From Polyangiaceae bacterium (GTDB lineage: Bacteria > Myxococcota_A > Polyangia > Polyangiales > Polyangiaceae): DNA of 64,000 nt. Under the pieces are notes generated by a model that searched no databases, had not been told where the DNA came from, and worked only from the letters and a program-made list of their open reading frames with translations. Shown piece after piece: positions 1 through 7,656 of the stretch. The DNA lies in NCBI GenBank assembly GCA_016712345.1, contig JADJRH010000011.1, positions 62,001 through 126,000 of the forward strand, given 5' to 3'. Numbering within the stretch: the stretch's first letter is position 1; the number at the start of each line of letters is the position of its first letter. Position numbers and translations under genes: made by a program.

Positions 1-248
1 GCATCCAAGCCGACGAAGCCCGCCACATTCGCTCGCTCATCGACCGAGCCATCCTCCGCGCGTTTTCGCCCAATCTTCAGCCCGCCACGGCAACGTTGCC
101 CGGCCCCGTTGAAGACGTGCGCGACGAGTGGACCCGCTGGAGCGACGCGTTGCTTCTCACTGCCGCGAGTTTGCCGAGTTACGTTGAACGCCGCCTCGTT
201 GCCGCGTTCGAGCAAGTCGCACAAGAGGCGTCAGCGCATGGCGGCTGA
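1..248 (+). CDS. 3' end of an unrecognised gene (partial)
   Basis: A frame starting at base 3 is open from the window edge to a TGA at 246-248 and encodes about 81 C-terminal residues. The segment is rich in Arg, Glu and Ala and looks helical (for example DEARHIRSLIDRAILRAF near its start and VERRLVAAFEQVAQEA near its end). The next gene, proB, begins with ATG at 238, so the two overlap by 11 bases and are probably co-transcribed and translationally coupled. I do not recognise the family. It does not resemble Obg, which often precedes proB in other bacteria. The low confidence reflects the missing N-terminus. Confidence 0.5.
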   Translation, partial: IQADEARHIRSLIDRAILRAFSPNLQPATATLPGPVEDVRDEWTRWSDALLLTAASLPSYVERRLVAAFEQVAQEASAHGG

Positions 249-1431
249 CGTGGGGTTTGGGGCTGCGGAACGCCAAGCCGACCTCAAGCCTCAAGAGTCC
301 GGCAACCAAGTGCGCGCGCGCCTCGCCTCGTGCCGGCGCATCGTCGTGAAGATCGGCTCCAAAAGCCTCGCGGGCGACGCATGGGATCGCCTTGCTGCCG
401 AAGTCCGCGCAGCGCGCGCCGGCGGCGCGGTTGATCCCGCCCGCGCGGGCGGCCGGCGCAAAAACGCTCCCAAAGAAGGCCGCTCCGTTGTCATTGTGTC
501 GAGCGGTGCTATTGCGCTTGGTGTACACAAGCTTGGATTTCCATCGCGCCCCAAAGACATGGCGCGTCTCCAAGCCGCCGCCGCCGCCGGCCAAAGTGTA
601 CTCATGCAACGCTACGAAGAAGCGTTTGGAAAAGTGGGCCTGCACGTGGCGCAGGTGCTCCTCACACACGCCGACCTCGCCGACCGCGCGCGCGCCAACA
701 ACGCTCGAAATGCCCTTGCGGCGCTGCTCGCCGCAGGCGCGGTTCCGATCATCAACGAAAACGACGCCGTTGCCGTTGAAGAGATCAAGTTCGGCGACAA
801 CGACCAGCTTGCGGCCATGGTGACGCCGCTTTGCGACGCGGATCTCCTTCTTTTGCTCTCCGACGTGGAAGGCCTTCTCGACGAGCACAAACGTCGCGTT
901 CCCTTCGTTCGAAGCGTTGCGCTCGAAGCGCGCCACCTCGCGGGTGCATCCACCTCCGGCGTTGGCACCGGAGGCATGGCCAGTAAAGTCGAAGCCGCGC
1001 GCCGCGCCACGCTCGCCGGCGCTCACGTCGTGATCGCCTCGGCAAAAGCCCCCGAAGTGCTCGGCCGCGTTCTTGCGGGCGAAGACATCGGCACCCTCTT
1101 CGCCGCCGCGCCCGAAAAACTCTCCGCCCGAAAATATTGGATCGGTTTCACCCTTCGCCCGCGCGGCGCGCTCCTCCTCGATCGAGGCGCGTGCGCCGCC
1201 GTTGTCGAAAAACACAAGAGTGTTTTAGGCGTCGGTGTTCTCGGGGTCCGCGGCGCCTTTCACCCCGGCGACAGCGTGTCGCTTTTCGATCCCGAGGGCC
1301 GTGAAATCGCCCGCGGCCTCGTGCGCTTTTCGGCCGCGGACGCCGCTCGCCTTGCGTATCGAAAAGGGGAGGGCGACACCGACGAAGAACTCATCCATCG
1401 CGACGACCTCGTGGTGTTGCCGAGCGAATAA
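238..1431 (+). CDS. proB: Glutamate 5-kinase (ProB), AAK plus PUA domains
   Basis: Catalyses ATP-dependent phosphorylation of L-glutamate, the first step of proline synthesis, in the cytoplasm. From ATG 238 the protein has 397 residues, somewhat longer than the roughly 370 usual for two-domain ProB. Visible motifs are VVKIGSKSL (residues 36-44), VSSGAIALG (87-95), INENDAV (172-178), FGDNDQLA (185-192) and GVGTGGMASK (241-250), all typical of the amino-acid kinase fold. A C-terminal PUA domain covers about residues 300-385. The extra length is an Ala/Gly/Arg-rich insertion at about 58-80 and an N-terminal extension of about 30 residues. An upstream TTG at 109 is open in the same frame, but it would overlap most of the preceding gene, so ATG 238 is preferred. 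proA is not adjacent. Confidence 0.93.
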   Translation: MAADVGFGAAERQADLKPQESGNQVRARLASCRRIVVKIGSKSLAGDAWDRLAAEVRAARAGGAVDPARAGGRRKNAPKEGRSVVIVSSGAIALGVHKLGFPSRPKDMARLQAAAAAGQSVLMQRYEEAFGKVGLHVAQVLLTHADLADRARANNARNALAALLAAGAVPIINENDAVAVEEIKFGDNDQLAAMVTPLCDADLLLLLSDVEGLLDEHKRRVPFVRSVALEARHLAGASTSGVGTGGMASKVEAARRATLAGAHVVIASAKAPEVLGRVLAGEDIGTLFAAAPEKLSARKYWIGFTLRPRGALLLDRGACAAVVEKHKSVLGVGVLGVRGAFHPGDSVSLFDPEGREIARGLVRFSAADAARLAYRKGEGDTDEELIHRDDLVVLPSE

Positions 1432-1511
1432 AGCCTTCAGCGAAGCATCCGCGCGATTCGTGCCGGCCCCATAATTCGACCGATTCGGTGCACAAGTGAT
1501 AGCTTTTCGGC

Positions 1512-1886
1512 ATGAACAGCGCTCTTGTGTACACCGCATTGGCCGCTATCCTCTGCGGCGTTTTCACCACCGGTTGTGACGGCGGCAAAGACTGCAAAAC
1601 GCTGTGCGCCGAAGCCGACGCGTGCGCGGAGTTTCCCCCCGACACATCGTGTGAAGTCCGCTGCAAAAACGAAGAAGAACTCGTCAAAGTTTCGGCATGT
1701 GAAGAGTTCAAAACCGACTTCGACGACTGCCGCGGTCGCCTCGCCGACATCTGCGATGTCCCCAGCTCGTGCGTGTCTGAAGTGAAGGCGTATAACGACT
1801 GTCTCGGCGACTTCTGTGGATCGAGCAGCGCGGCGGAATGCACAGCCTATTGCTCAGATTTTCCGTCGATTTGCGATGGATCGTAG
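1512..1886 (+). CDS. Small cysteine-rich lipoprotein, function unknown
   Basis: A 124-residue protein with a hydrophobic signal peptide and a lipobox ending TTGC, so it should be lipid-anchored outside the cytoplasm. The mature part holds 14 further cysteines, mostly spaced 4-9 residues apart (patterns such as KDCKTLCAEADAC), and is acidic. This is what is expected of a small disulfide-stabilised exported domain, and Cys-rich lipoproteins of this kind are common in myxobacteria. It is preceded by an 80-base gap after proB that could hold a promoter. It is convergent with the leftward ABC/sppA operon. No enzyme motif is visible and no function is proposed. Confidence 0.75.
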   Translation: MNSALVYTALAAILCGVFTTGCDGGKDCKTLCAEADACAEFPPDTSCEVRCKNEEELVKVSACEEFKTDFDDCRGRLADICDVPSSCVSEVKAYNDCLGDFCGSSSAAECTAYCSDFPSICDGS

Positions 1887-1914
1887 GGGCACCGTTCCGC
1901 TTCGGTTCGTGCCC
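1887..1914. terminator. Possible bidirectional terminator hairpin
   Basis: GGGCAC (1887-1892) pairs with GTGCCC (1909-1914) in the 46-base gap between two convergent genes. There is no clear U-tract on either strand, so this rests mainly on position. Confidence 0.3.
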
Positions 1915-2592
1915 GGTCGTTGAACCCCGGTTTTACAAGCCTGCGAGCGGCACCATCTCAATCACCGGTGCCCGCGCTTCGCTCGCCGCTTCCAAAATCA
2001 AACCCGGCAAAGCACCTTCCGGGAGCCGCACCAAAAAGTGCGTTGGCCCACCTTCTATCGATGCGCCGCGCGCGGCGAGCGCGGCGCGCATGGCCGGCCC
2101 TTGGCCGGCCAGCGCGACGCGCACGAGCCGCGCGCTCGTCAGCAACTCCTCCGGCGCACCCTCGGCAACAACGCCGCTCGCTCCGAGTACCACCACGTGG
2201 CTCGCCATGCGCGCGAGCGCGCTTTCGGCAGCGCTTCCGTCGATGCGTTTCACCGACACAAGCGCGCGCCGACCATCGGTGGCCGCCGCAAACGCGCCGA
2301 GAACAAACGCCGCGTAATCCCCTTCAAGCCTGTCGAGCGGCGCCTCGGCCACCACCACGCGCGGGTCATCCGCGATCGCTTTTGCGAGTTGAAGCGCGCG
2401 CCGTTCGGCGAGCCCCAACGACGCCGCGGGCCGCGTCGCCAGCGTTGAAAGCCCCACGCGTCGAAGCGCCATCACCGCCATATCGCGCGCCGCGCGCTTC
2501 GAAGCGCCGCATAAACGAGCCGCCAACTCTGTGTATTCCAAGACGCTCATCGTGCGCGGCACAGGCGGATCGAGCGGCGCGAATCCGGTTGT

Positions 2593-2643
2593 GGGGAGGT
2601 GCGCTTGGACGGCCACATCGTGGCCGTCCAAGCGCACCTCCCC
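2593..2643. repeat. Perfect inverted repeat, 24-bp arms with 3-nt loop
   Basis: Bases 2593-2616 and 2620-2643 are exact reverse complements separated by ATC. The palindrome lies inside the ABC-like coding sequence and spans the point where the reading frame shifts. Confidence 0.9.
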
Positions 2644-2685
2644 GCCGTGATTCGCGCCTCGCCCATCGGCGCAATTTCATCGATC

Positions 2686-2733
2686 GGCGCTGTCGTCGGT
2701 GCCGCTGCGAGCAGCGGCACCGACGACAGCGCC
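2686..2733. repeat. Perfect inverted repeat, 23-bp arms with 2-nt loop
   Basis: Bases 2686-2708 and 2711-2733 are exact reverse complements separated by GA. This second palindrome begins 43 bases beyond the first, in the region that should encode Walker A of the same gene. Confidence 0.9.
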
Positions 2734-2890
2734 GCAAAAAGCACCGTCATGTCGCCTGCGACAACAACGCGATCGCCCTTTGAAACAAGGCTCAACTCGT
2801 GGATCGCCACCGAATCATCCATGCTGATGCGCGCGCGGTCGCAAACCAGAAGCGGCACCTCGGCATCCGCGCGTGTCGGCATAAGGTTGC

Positions 2891-5473
2891 TCACGGCGCT
2901 TGCACCGCGCGCCCGCGCGGCGGCAGCGCCGCCCCTTCATCTTCAACCGGTCGCGATAGAAGCCCACCGAACGAACCTTCTTCACCCACTTCGCTCAGCG
3001 CGAGCGGCGCGTTTGGATCGAACACCAAAAACGGACCGAGAGCGCGCGCCACATCCATGAACAGCGGCGGCAGCTGCGTTGCGTTGAGGCCCATTTTTAC
3101 CGAGGAGATCCCCACCAACTTGAACAGCGCGCCGAGCAGCGAATCATCCTCTTCAGGCAACTCAACGATCTGCACGTCATCCGGCGTGTGAGCGAGTTTC
3201 TTCGCCTCATTGATCGCTTCGCGCAAACCGCCGAGCTTATCAATCAACTTGTGATCGAGCGCCTGCGCGCCGGTCCACACCCTGCCGCGAGCCACCTTGT
3301 CCACGTCTTCGGCCTTCATTTTGCGGCCTTCGGTGACTCGACCGATAAACGTGTCGTAGAACTGTTTCACCTTTTTCCCGAGTTCCACCCGCTCGTCGTC
3401 GGTGAACGGTCGATACATCGATTCGGCATCGGCACGCGGAGATGTACGCACCGATTCAACGTTGGCCCCGAGCATTTTTGCGAGACCTTGCACATCTACT
3501 TTTCCGTAGAAAATGCCAATCGAGCCCGTCACCGTGGAGCGCGAAGCCATCACCGGCGTGCCGGCCATTGAAGCGTAATAACCGCCGCTCGCTGCCACCG
3601 AACCCATGGATACAACCAGCGGCTTCACCTTTGCGGTGAGCTGCGCCTCGCGCAGAATCACATCGGCCGCCAGCGACGATCCGCCGCCGGTTTCCATGCG
3701 AAACACAACCGCCTTCACGCTCGCGTCTTCGCGTGCGCGCTTTAACGCGCGGGCGATCGTGCGCGATCCCGCCAGGTTGATCCCCACGAAAGGTACACTT
3801 TGACTTTCACCGTCAACCATGTCGCCCGCGAGGTACACAAGCGCGATCTTTGGGCCGCCGCCCCAATACGAAGGAGCCAATGCCGGGGGCGCGTCATCCA
3901 CCAAACGCGCTTTTTTCCCCATCACTTCTTCGGTCACGCGATCGATTTCATCCTCGTAGGCAAGCACATCCACAAGGCCCGCCGCCTTCGCTTCGCGCGC
4001 AATAAACGGCCCTTTGTCGAGCCGCGCTTTCAACTCCCGGGCGCTCACATTCCGGCCGCCGCCCACGTCATTCAGAAACACTTTCTCAAACTGATTCACC
4101 AGATCTTGGCGATCTTCCCGCGCAACATCGGTGCTCTTTGCGAGCGTCAATTGTTCGGCTGCGGCCTTGTGCGCGCCAATCCGAACGAAATCGCTTTTAA
4201 CGCCGAGCTTTTCAAGCATTCCACCGAGCAAAAAATACCGCGCCGAAAAGCCTGAAAAGCGCAGTCCGCCCGCCGGATTCATCGCAATAAAATCGGTTTG
4301 TGCACACACGTAGAGCGATCGGCCGCCCGCATCTTCCAAGTGACAAAACGACTTTTTTCCCTTTGATCGCAGCAGGCGAATCGCATCCCCCAGCTCCTCG
4401 GCGTGCGCCATTGAAGAGGCCGGTTCAGCCTTCATCACAAGCGCCACACCTTCCACTTCGGGGTCTTTTGCGAGCCTCCACAACTTTCGCAACAGGCGCA
4501 CATGACCGCGCGTTCCAGGCGTTTCGTTGATCTTCACCTTCACCACGCGCGCCGGTAAAACCACACCCGGAGCGCGATACCCGTGCAACGCCGCGCCGGC
4601 ATAAAAGCCCGCACCCGGCCCGGTGATCCCCGAGCCAAAAACGCCGCCGCCCGACACTTCAAACCGATCAAGATTCACCTCAAGACCGATTGTTGTCGCC
4701 ACCTCAGTGGTGTCCTGACCCAGATCAAACAGCTTTAAATCGCCTCGAACGCGCCCGATCTTGGGTACATCTATCGCCGCCGAAACACCGGGAACCCACT
4801 TGTCGCTGCGCTCGTAATACGAACCAAACAAATTCACTTCAAAGCGCCTGTGGCCCAAACAAGGCCGCACGGCGAGCGCCGCGTCGTAACTTCGCTCCAC
4901 CATGCTGTCCGACGTTTGGTTCACATCGCGCGCAACAAATCCCAGCGAAACGTAGGGTGAAGGCCGCAACACAAGCCCCGGACTGATTGTCGCGATCCCC
5001 GAAAGCTCGCGTTCTCGCGCGAAGCTCCACGAAAACGTGGCCCCCACCGAAAACGTGGAACCCAAACTCGCGCCCAAACCCCAACGAACCCAATAAAACG
5101 GCTCGCCGTACGGAAACCCCGCGCTTGAAGGCGGATCGAGAGCGTCGAGGCGCAGCCCCGTTCCCAAAAACCAAAGTGGCGTCGCCACATCAAACGCATG
5201 CCCGCGCCCCGGCGTTTTGGCGTCTCCCTGAGTCCAAAGCCACGACCATCGCAACTCGGCGTCGGCCATGTACGGAAGCAGCGCGGCATTCACCGCAGTT
5301 GCCGTCGCGTCGTCCGCACTCGCAACGGTGCGCCCCGGCGTGATCACCGTTTCGCTTGGTTTGTAGGGCGGATCTGCATGTGCATCACGCGTTGTGAGTG
5401 TACACAAGCTCACCGCCGCGATCGCCGCAACACCCCATCGAACTGCGCCGCTATGTCGCCCGCCCTTCTTCAT
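2891..5473 (-). CDS. sppA: SppA-type (S49) peptidase fused to an N-terminal beta-barrel-like domain
   Basis: An 860-residue exported protein. Residues 1-33 form a signal peptide ending in AHA. Residues 35-300 are rich in alternating aromatic and Gly strands (WVRWGLGASLGSTFSVGATFSWS at 128-150) like an outer-membrane beta-barrel. Residues 305-790 match the tandem two-domain signal-peptide peptidase A. The presumed general-base Lys is K436 in RIGAHKAAAEQL and the nucleophile is S629 in GSVAASGGYYAS, so both halves of the Ser-Lys dyad are present. Classical SppA is a 600-residue inner-membrane enzyme without a barrel, so the fusion and the likely outer-membrane location are unusual. The ATG overlaps the upstream DUF2505 stop and the TGA overlaps the downstream ABC-like start, 4 bases each. 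Confidence 0.85.
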   Translation of the reverse strand: MKKGGRHSGAVRWGVAAIAAVSLCTLTTRDAHADPPYKPSETVITPGRTVASADDATATAVNAALLPYMADAELRWSWLWTQGDAKTPGRGHAFDVATPLWFLGTGLRLDALDPPSSAGFPYGEPFYWVRWGLGASLGSTFSVGATFSWSFARERELSGIATISPGLVLRPSPYVSLGFVARDVNQTSDSMVERSYDAALAVRPCLGHRRFEVNLFGSYYERSDKWVPGVSAAIDVPKIGRVRGDLKLFDLGQDTTEVATTIGLEVNLDRFEVSGGGVFGSGITGPGAGFYAGAALHGYRAPGVVLPARVVKVKINETPGTRGHVRLLRKLWRLAKDPEVEGVALVMKAEPASSMAHAEELGDAIRLLRSKGKKSFCHLEDAGGRSLYVCAQTDFIAMNPAGGLRFSGFSARYFLLGGMLEKLGVKSDFVRIGAHKAAAEQLTLAKSTDVAREDRQDLVNQFEKVFLNDVGGGRNVSARELKARLDKGPFIAREAKAAGLVDVLAYEDEIDRVTEEVMGKKARLVDDAPPALAPSYWGGGPKIALVYLAGDMVDGESQSVPFVGINLAGSRTIARALKRAREDASVKAVVFRMETGGGSSLAADVILREAQLTAKVKPLVVSMGSVAASGGYYASMAGTPVMASRSTVTGSIGIFYGKVDVQGLAKMLGANVESVRTSPRADAESMYRPFTDDERVELGKKVKQFYDTFIGRVTEGRKMKAEDVDKVARGRVWTGAQALDHKLIDKLGGLREAINEAKKLAHTPDDVQIVELPEEDDSLLGALFKLVGISSVKMGLNATQLPPLFMDVARALGPFLVFDPNAPLALSEVGEEGSFGGLLSRPVEDEGAALPPRGRAVQAP

Positions 5474-5973
5474 AACGTTGTCAGATGTCGCAGAGTGTTG
5501 GCCTCAGCGTCGTACGTTCGCCGCACTTCTGCGAGCGCCGCGCGTTCAATAACGCCTCCAAGCACCGGCACGTTCACCTTCAGCTCCCCCACCACCGTAC
5601 GCCTTGTTCGCCCATCTGGCAGCGTTGTCAGTTTGTAGGTGCCTTCCGAGTGAAAGTAGCGGCTGTATTGCTCTTTGGGACGCACCGACCACTTCGACGC
5701 GTGCTCCGCGATCGAATAGGTCGTGTGCTCTTGCCAGCTCATCGCGTCTTTTGGAATCGCGTAGTTTTTTAAAAACGAAAACGGCGCCGACGCCTGAAAT
5801 TGAAGGACTCGATGCAACGTCCCTCGGTTCAGGTCGTGCTCCACCGTCACCACCGATTCGATCTTGGTTTGCGCCAATTCGGTCGCCAAGCGCGAACCCA
5901 ACTCGGGGGAAAGAACTGCCAACTCAACTGTGTCGAGCGGCGCGTCAAAGTCGTGGCTGATCTCGAAACGCAC
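5470..5973 (-). CDS. DUF2505 family protein (SRPBCC-like)
   Basis: A 167-residue soluble protein with no signal peptide. The opening MRFEISHDFDAPLDTVELAVLSPEL and the alternation of strands resemble DUF2505, a family with a START/SRPBCC-like ligand-binding fold. The ligand is unknown. It is the middle gene of a leftward operon: 20 bases after the pyrophosphorylase-like gene and overlapping sppA by 4 bases. It shares the operon with an envelope protease, so a lipid or envelope ligand is conceivable, but that is inference from context only. Confidence 0.7.
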   Translation of the reverse strand: MRFEISHDFDAPLDTVELAVLSPELGSRLATELAQTKIESVVTVEHDLNRGTLHRVLQFQASAPFSFLKNYAIPKDAMSWQEHTTYSIAEHASKWSVRPKEQYSRYFHSEGTYKLTTLPDGRTRRTVVGELKVNVPVLGGVIERAALAEVRRTYDAEANTLRHLTTL

Positions 5974-5993
5974 AAAAGCCCGGCGACGATACT

Positions 5994-7166
5994 TCAGCCG
6001 CTCGCCAAAATCCCGCGCGCCTTTAGCGCCAGAGCAATTTCGGGTTGGCGCTTGGTCAACTCGGGAACGTCCTTGACCGGCAAAAAGCGCGACAACGCTC
6101 CTTCTCTGGGCACCCGCACAAATTCCGGCTCAATTGCCGCCGTCATCTCGCCGAGAAGCCGTTCAAACTGAATGGCCGTTTTTCCGTCGCTCTTTTTTTC
6201 AACTTCCACATACGTCCAATTCAGCGCCAGGTTTAAGAGCACATCGGCCCGAACCAAAAACGTGTTGGTGTTAAAAACGGGCACCGTTTTAGGGTCAAAG
6301 TCGAGCGGCAAACGAAACTCCTCCACAATCAAACGGCGACCTTGGTACCGCACGGGCCCGCCGCCTTTGTCACCCGCCACCTTGTCCACCACTTCCACCA
6401 TCAGTGGACAGCCGCGCTCCACAAACCACCCCAAAAGAGTTGGGTCAACACTCGCACCCAGATTGTCCAAATTGGCAATCCACACGTACTTTCCACCGCG
6501 GGCCACGAAGCGCGAAAGCAAACCGCTCGCCCGCAGCGCATCGGGTAGATCACCGTGGCCGGTTGCGTACACATCCGGCTCGCCGTCGGCACCCCTAAAC
6601 AGCATTCCATCCGGTGAAAGCCTGAGCGAAACATGTTGTTCAAACAAGGCCACCTGCTCACCGTCCAAGGCATTTCCAAGCGTTTTTGCAATGCCCTGAT
6701 GGGTCGCCTCACTCGTCATCATCCAAAACGGCATGGTGTGACCTGACCGTTCAGAAATGTGCGCCACCTCCGCCATTCGAAGGTCTAAAAATGTTTTCCC
6801 CGGCAACGCTTCAACCAAGGCTTTCACAACGCCGCCCATGCGCGTTGCCATTCCACCGGCGAGTACACACAGCGCAAGCTCCCCTCGGCTCAGCGCCTCC
6901 CAGCCCAGTTTTTCAAGCCTATTTCCCTCTTCACTCTTTGACTCCGGCGCATTCACAACGTCTTCGGCGAGCGGCGGCTCCACCGTTCCAGGCAGGCGAT
7001 TGCGCATCTCCCGGTCTTTTCCAATCAGACCCGCGCGCGCAATCAAGGCTTCCCCAGAAAACCCCCGCTGTGCGAGGCGTTCTTTGAGGTGTGTCGGCAA
7101 CCCGTCCAGTTCTTCAGCGAGTGTACTCACGGGGGCAACAGCACCACGAGATTGTCCGGGGGGCAA
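5994..7166 (-). CDS. UDP-sugar pyrophosphorylase-like nucleotidyltransferase (UDPGP family)
   Basis: A cytoplasmic enzyme of up to 390 residues in the UDPGP family (UTP-glucose-1-phosphate uridylyltransferase / UDP-GlcNAc pyrophosphorylase), which makes UDP-sugars from UTP and a sugar 1-phosphate. The nucleotide-binding loop LAGGMATRMGGVVKAL (about residues 102-117) is followed further on by GHGDLPDAL, the metal-site-like WIANLDNLGASVDP, VVDKVAGDKGGG and FNTNTF, all in family order. The exact sugar cannot be told from sequence. The 5' end is uncertain: the longest frame begins with TTG at 7166, and GTG at 7130 is an alternative. It heads a leftward operon with the DUF2505, sppA-fusion and ABC-like genes, and is divergent from the DUF1801 gene. 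Confidence 0.8.
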   Translation of the reverse strand: MPPGQSRGAVAPVSTLAEELDGLPTHLKERLAQRGFSGEALIARAGLIGKDREMRNRLPGTVEPPLAEDVVNAPESKSEEGNRLEKLGWEALSRGELALCVLAGGMATRMGGVVKALVEALPGKTFLDLRMAEVAHISERSGHTMPFWMMTSEATHQGIAKTLGNALDGEQVALFEQHVSLRLSPDGMLFRGADGEPDVYATGHGDLPDALRASGLLSRFVARGGKYVWIANLDNLGASVDPTLLGWFVERGCPLMVEVVDKVAGDKGGGPVRYQGRRLIVEEFRLPLDFDPKTVPVFNTNTFLVRADVLLNLALNWTYVEVEKKSDGKTAIQFERLLGEMTAAIEPEFVRVPREGALSRFLPVKDVPELTKRQPEIALALKARGILASG

Positions 7167-7230
7167 CAGGCTTGTATGAATGTGGTCACGCGCGTCGTCC
7201 CATGTCCAACCTACCTATCTCCCAAAGCGC

Positions 7231-7614
7231 ATGAAAGCCAAACCCACACCTCCCCAGACCATTGACGAGTACATTGCCACCTTCCCACCGGAGGTACAGG
7301 CCATTTTACAAAAGGTCCGATCTACCATTCAAAAGGTGGCCCCCGACGCAACGGAAACCATCAATTATCAAATTCCAACGTTTGTACTAAATGGCAATCT
7401 TGTGCATTTTGCCGGGTATAAAAACCACATTGGATTTTACCCGGGTGCCGCCGGAATCGCCCAATTTCAAAGCGAAATCACCGAGTATAAAAACGCCAAA
7501 GGGTCGGTGCAATTTCCACTTACAGATCCCATTCCCTACCCACTCATTGAACGCATTGTCCAGTTTCGCGTGGAACAAAATCGCGCCAAAACAAAGAAGA
7601 CAAAAAAGCGCTAA
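7231..7614 (+). CDS. DUF1801 / YdhG-like protein
   Basis: A 127-residue soluble protein. The opening TIDEYIATFPPEVQAILQKVRSTI, then ETINYQIPTF, GNLVHFAGYKNHIGFYP and a terminal block ending KGSVQFP are the hallmarks of the DUF1801 (YdhG/YjbR-like, frataxin-like fold) family. Members have been linked to iron handling, but the role is not established. ATG 7231 is preferred over an in-frame codon at 7180 because conserved sequence starts just after it. The Lys-rich tail (AKTKKTKKR) is basic. The gene is single, divergent from the pyrophosphorylase operon and convergent with the kinase. Its codon use is more AT-rich than that of its neighbours, which suggests transfer. Confidence 0.8.
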   Translation: MKAKPTPPQTIDEYIATFPPEVQAILQKVRSTIQKVAPDATETINYQIPTFVLNGNLVHFAGYKNHIGFYPGAAGIAQFQSEITEYKNAKGSVQFPLTDPIPYPLIERIVQFRVEQNRAKTKKTKKR

Positions 7615-7656
7615 ATATGGGGCGATTTCCGCGCTTGTTGAATGTTCGCCGCCTTG

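Larger units (their letters stand above)
1933..2894 (-). pseudogene. Degenerate ABC-transporter ATP-binding protein, frameshifted
   Basis: Two leftward reading frames are pieces of one protein: the N-terminal part starts at ATG 2894 and the C-terminal part runs in another frame to 1933. They join near 2640, where restoring one G in the GGGG run would fuse ITAG to EVRLDGHDVAVQ, a sequence typical of the first beta sheet of an ABC ATPase. The protein also lacks normal nucleotide-binding motifs. The Walker A position reads VVVAGDMTVLF with no GxGK(S/T), the signature region reads SLGLAERRALQLAKAI instead of LSGGQ, and the Walker B region reads RVVVAEAPLD. It is therefore probably a non-hydrolysing ABC-like protein, or a decaying gene. 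Its start overlaps the sppA stop by 4 bases, so it is the last gene of that operon. The single-base shift could be a sequencing error at a strong hairpin. Confidence 0.6.

Noticed and set aside
157..1215. Long leftward frame opposite proB (about 352 codons)
   Set aside because: It lies fully antisense to a gene with all ProB motifs, and its composition (runs of Gly, Arg, Ala, Phe) is typical of a shadow frame in high-GC coding DNA.
2547..2894. Programmed frameshift in the ABC-like gene
   Set aside because: There is no slippery heptamer with a typical downstream element. The shift coincides with a perfect palindrome in a degenerate gene, so mutation or sequence error is simpler.
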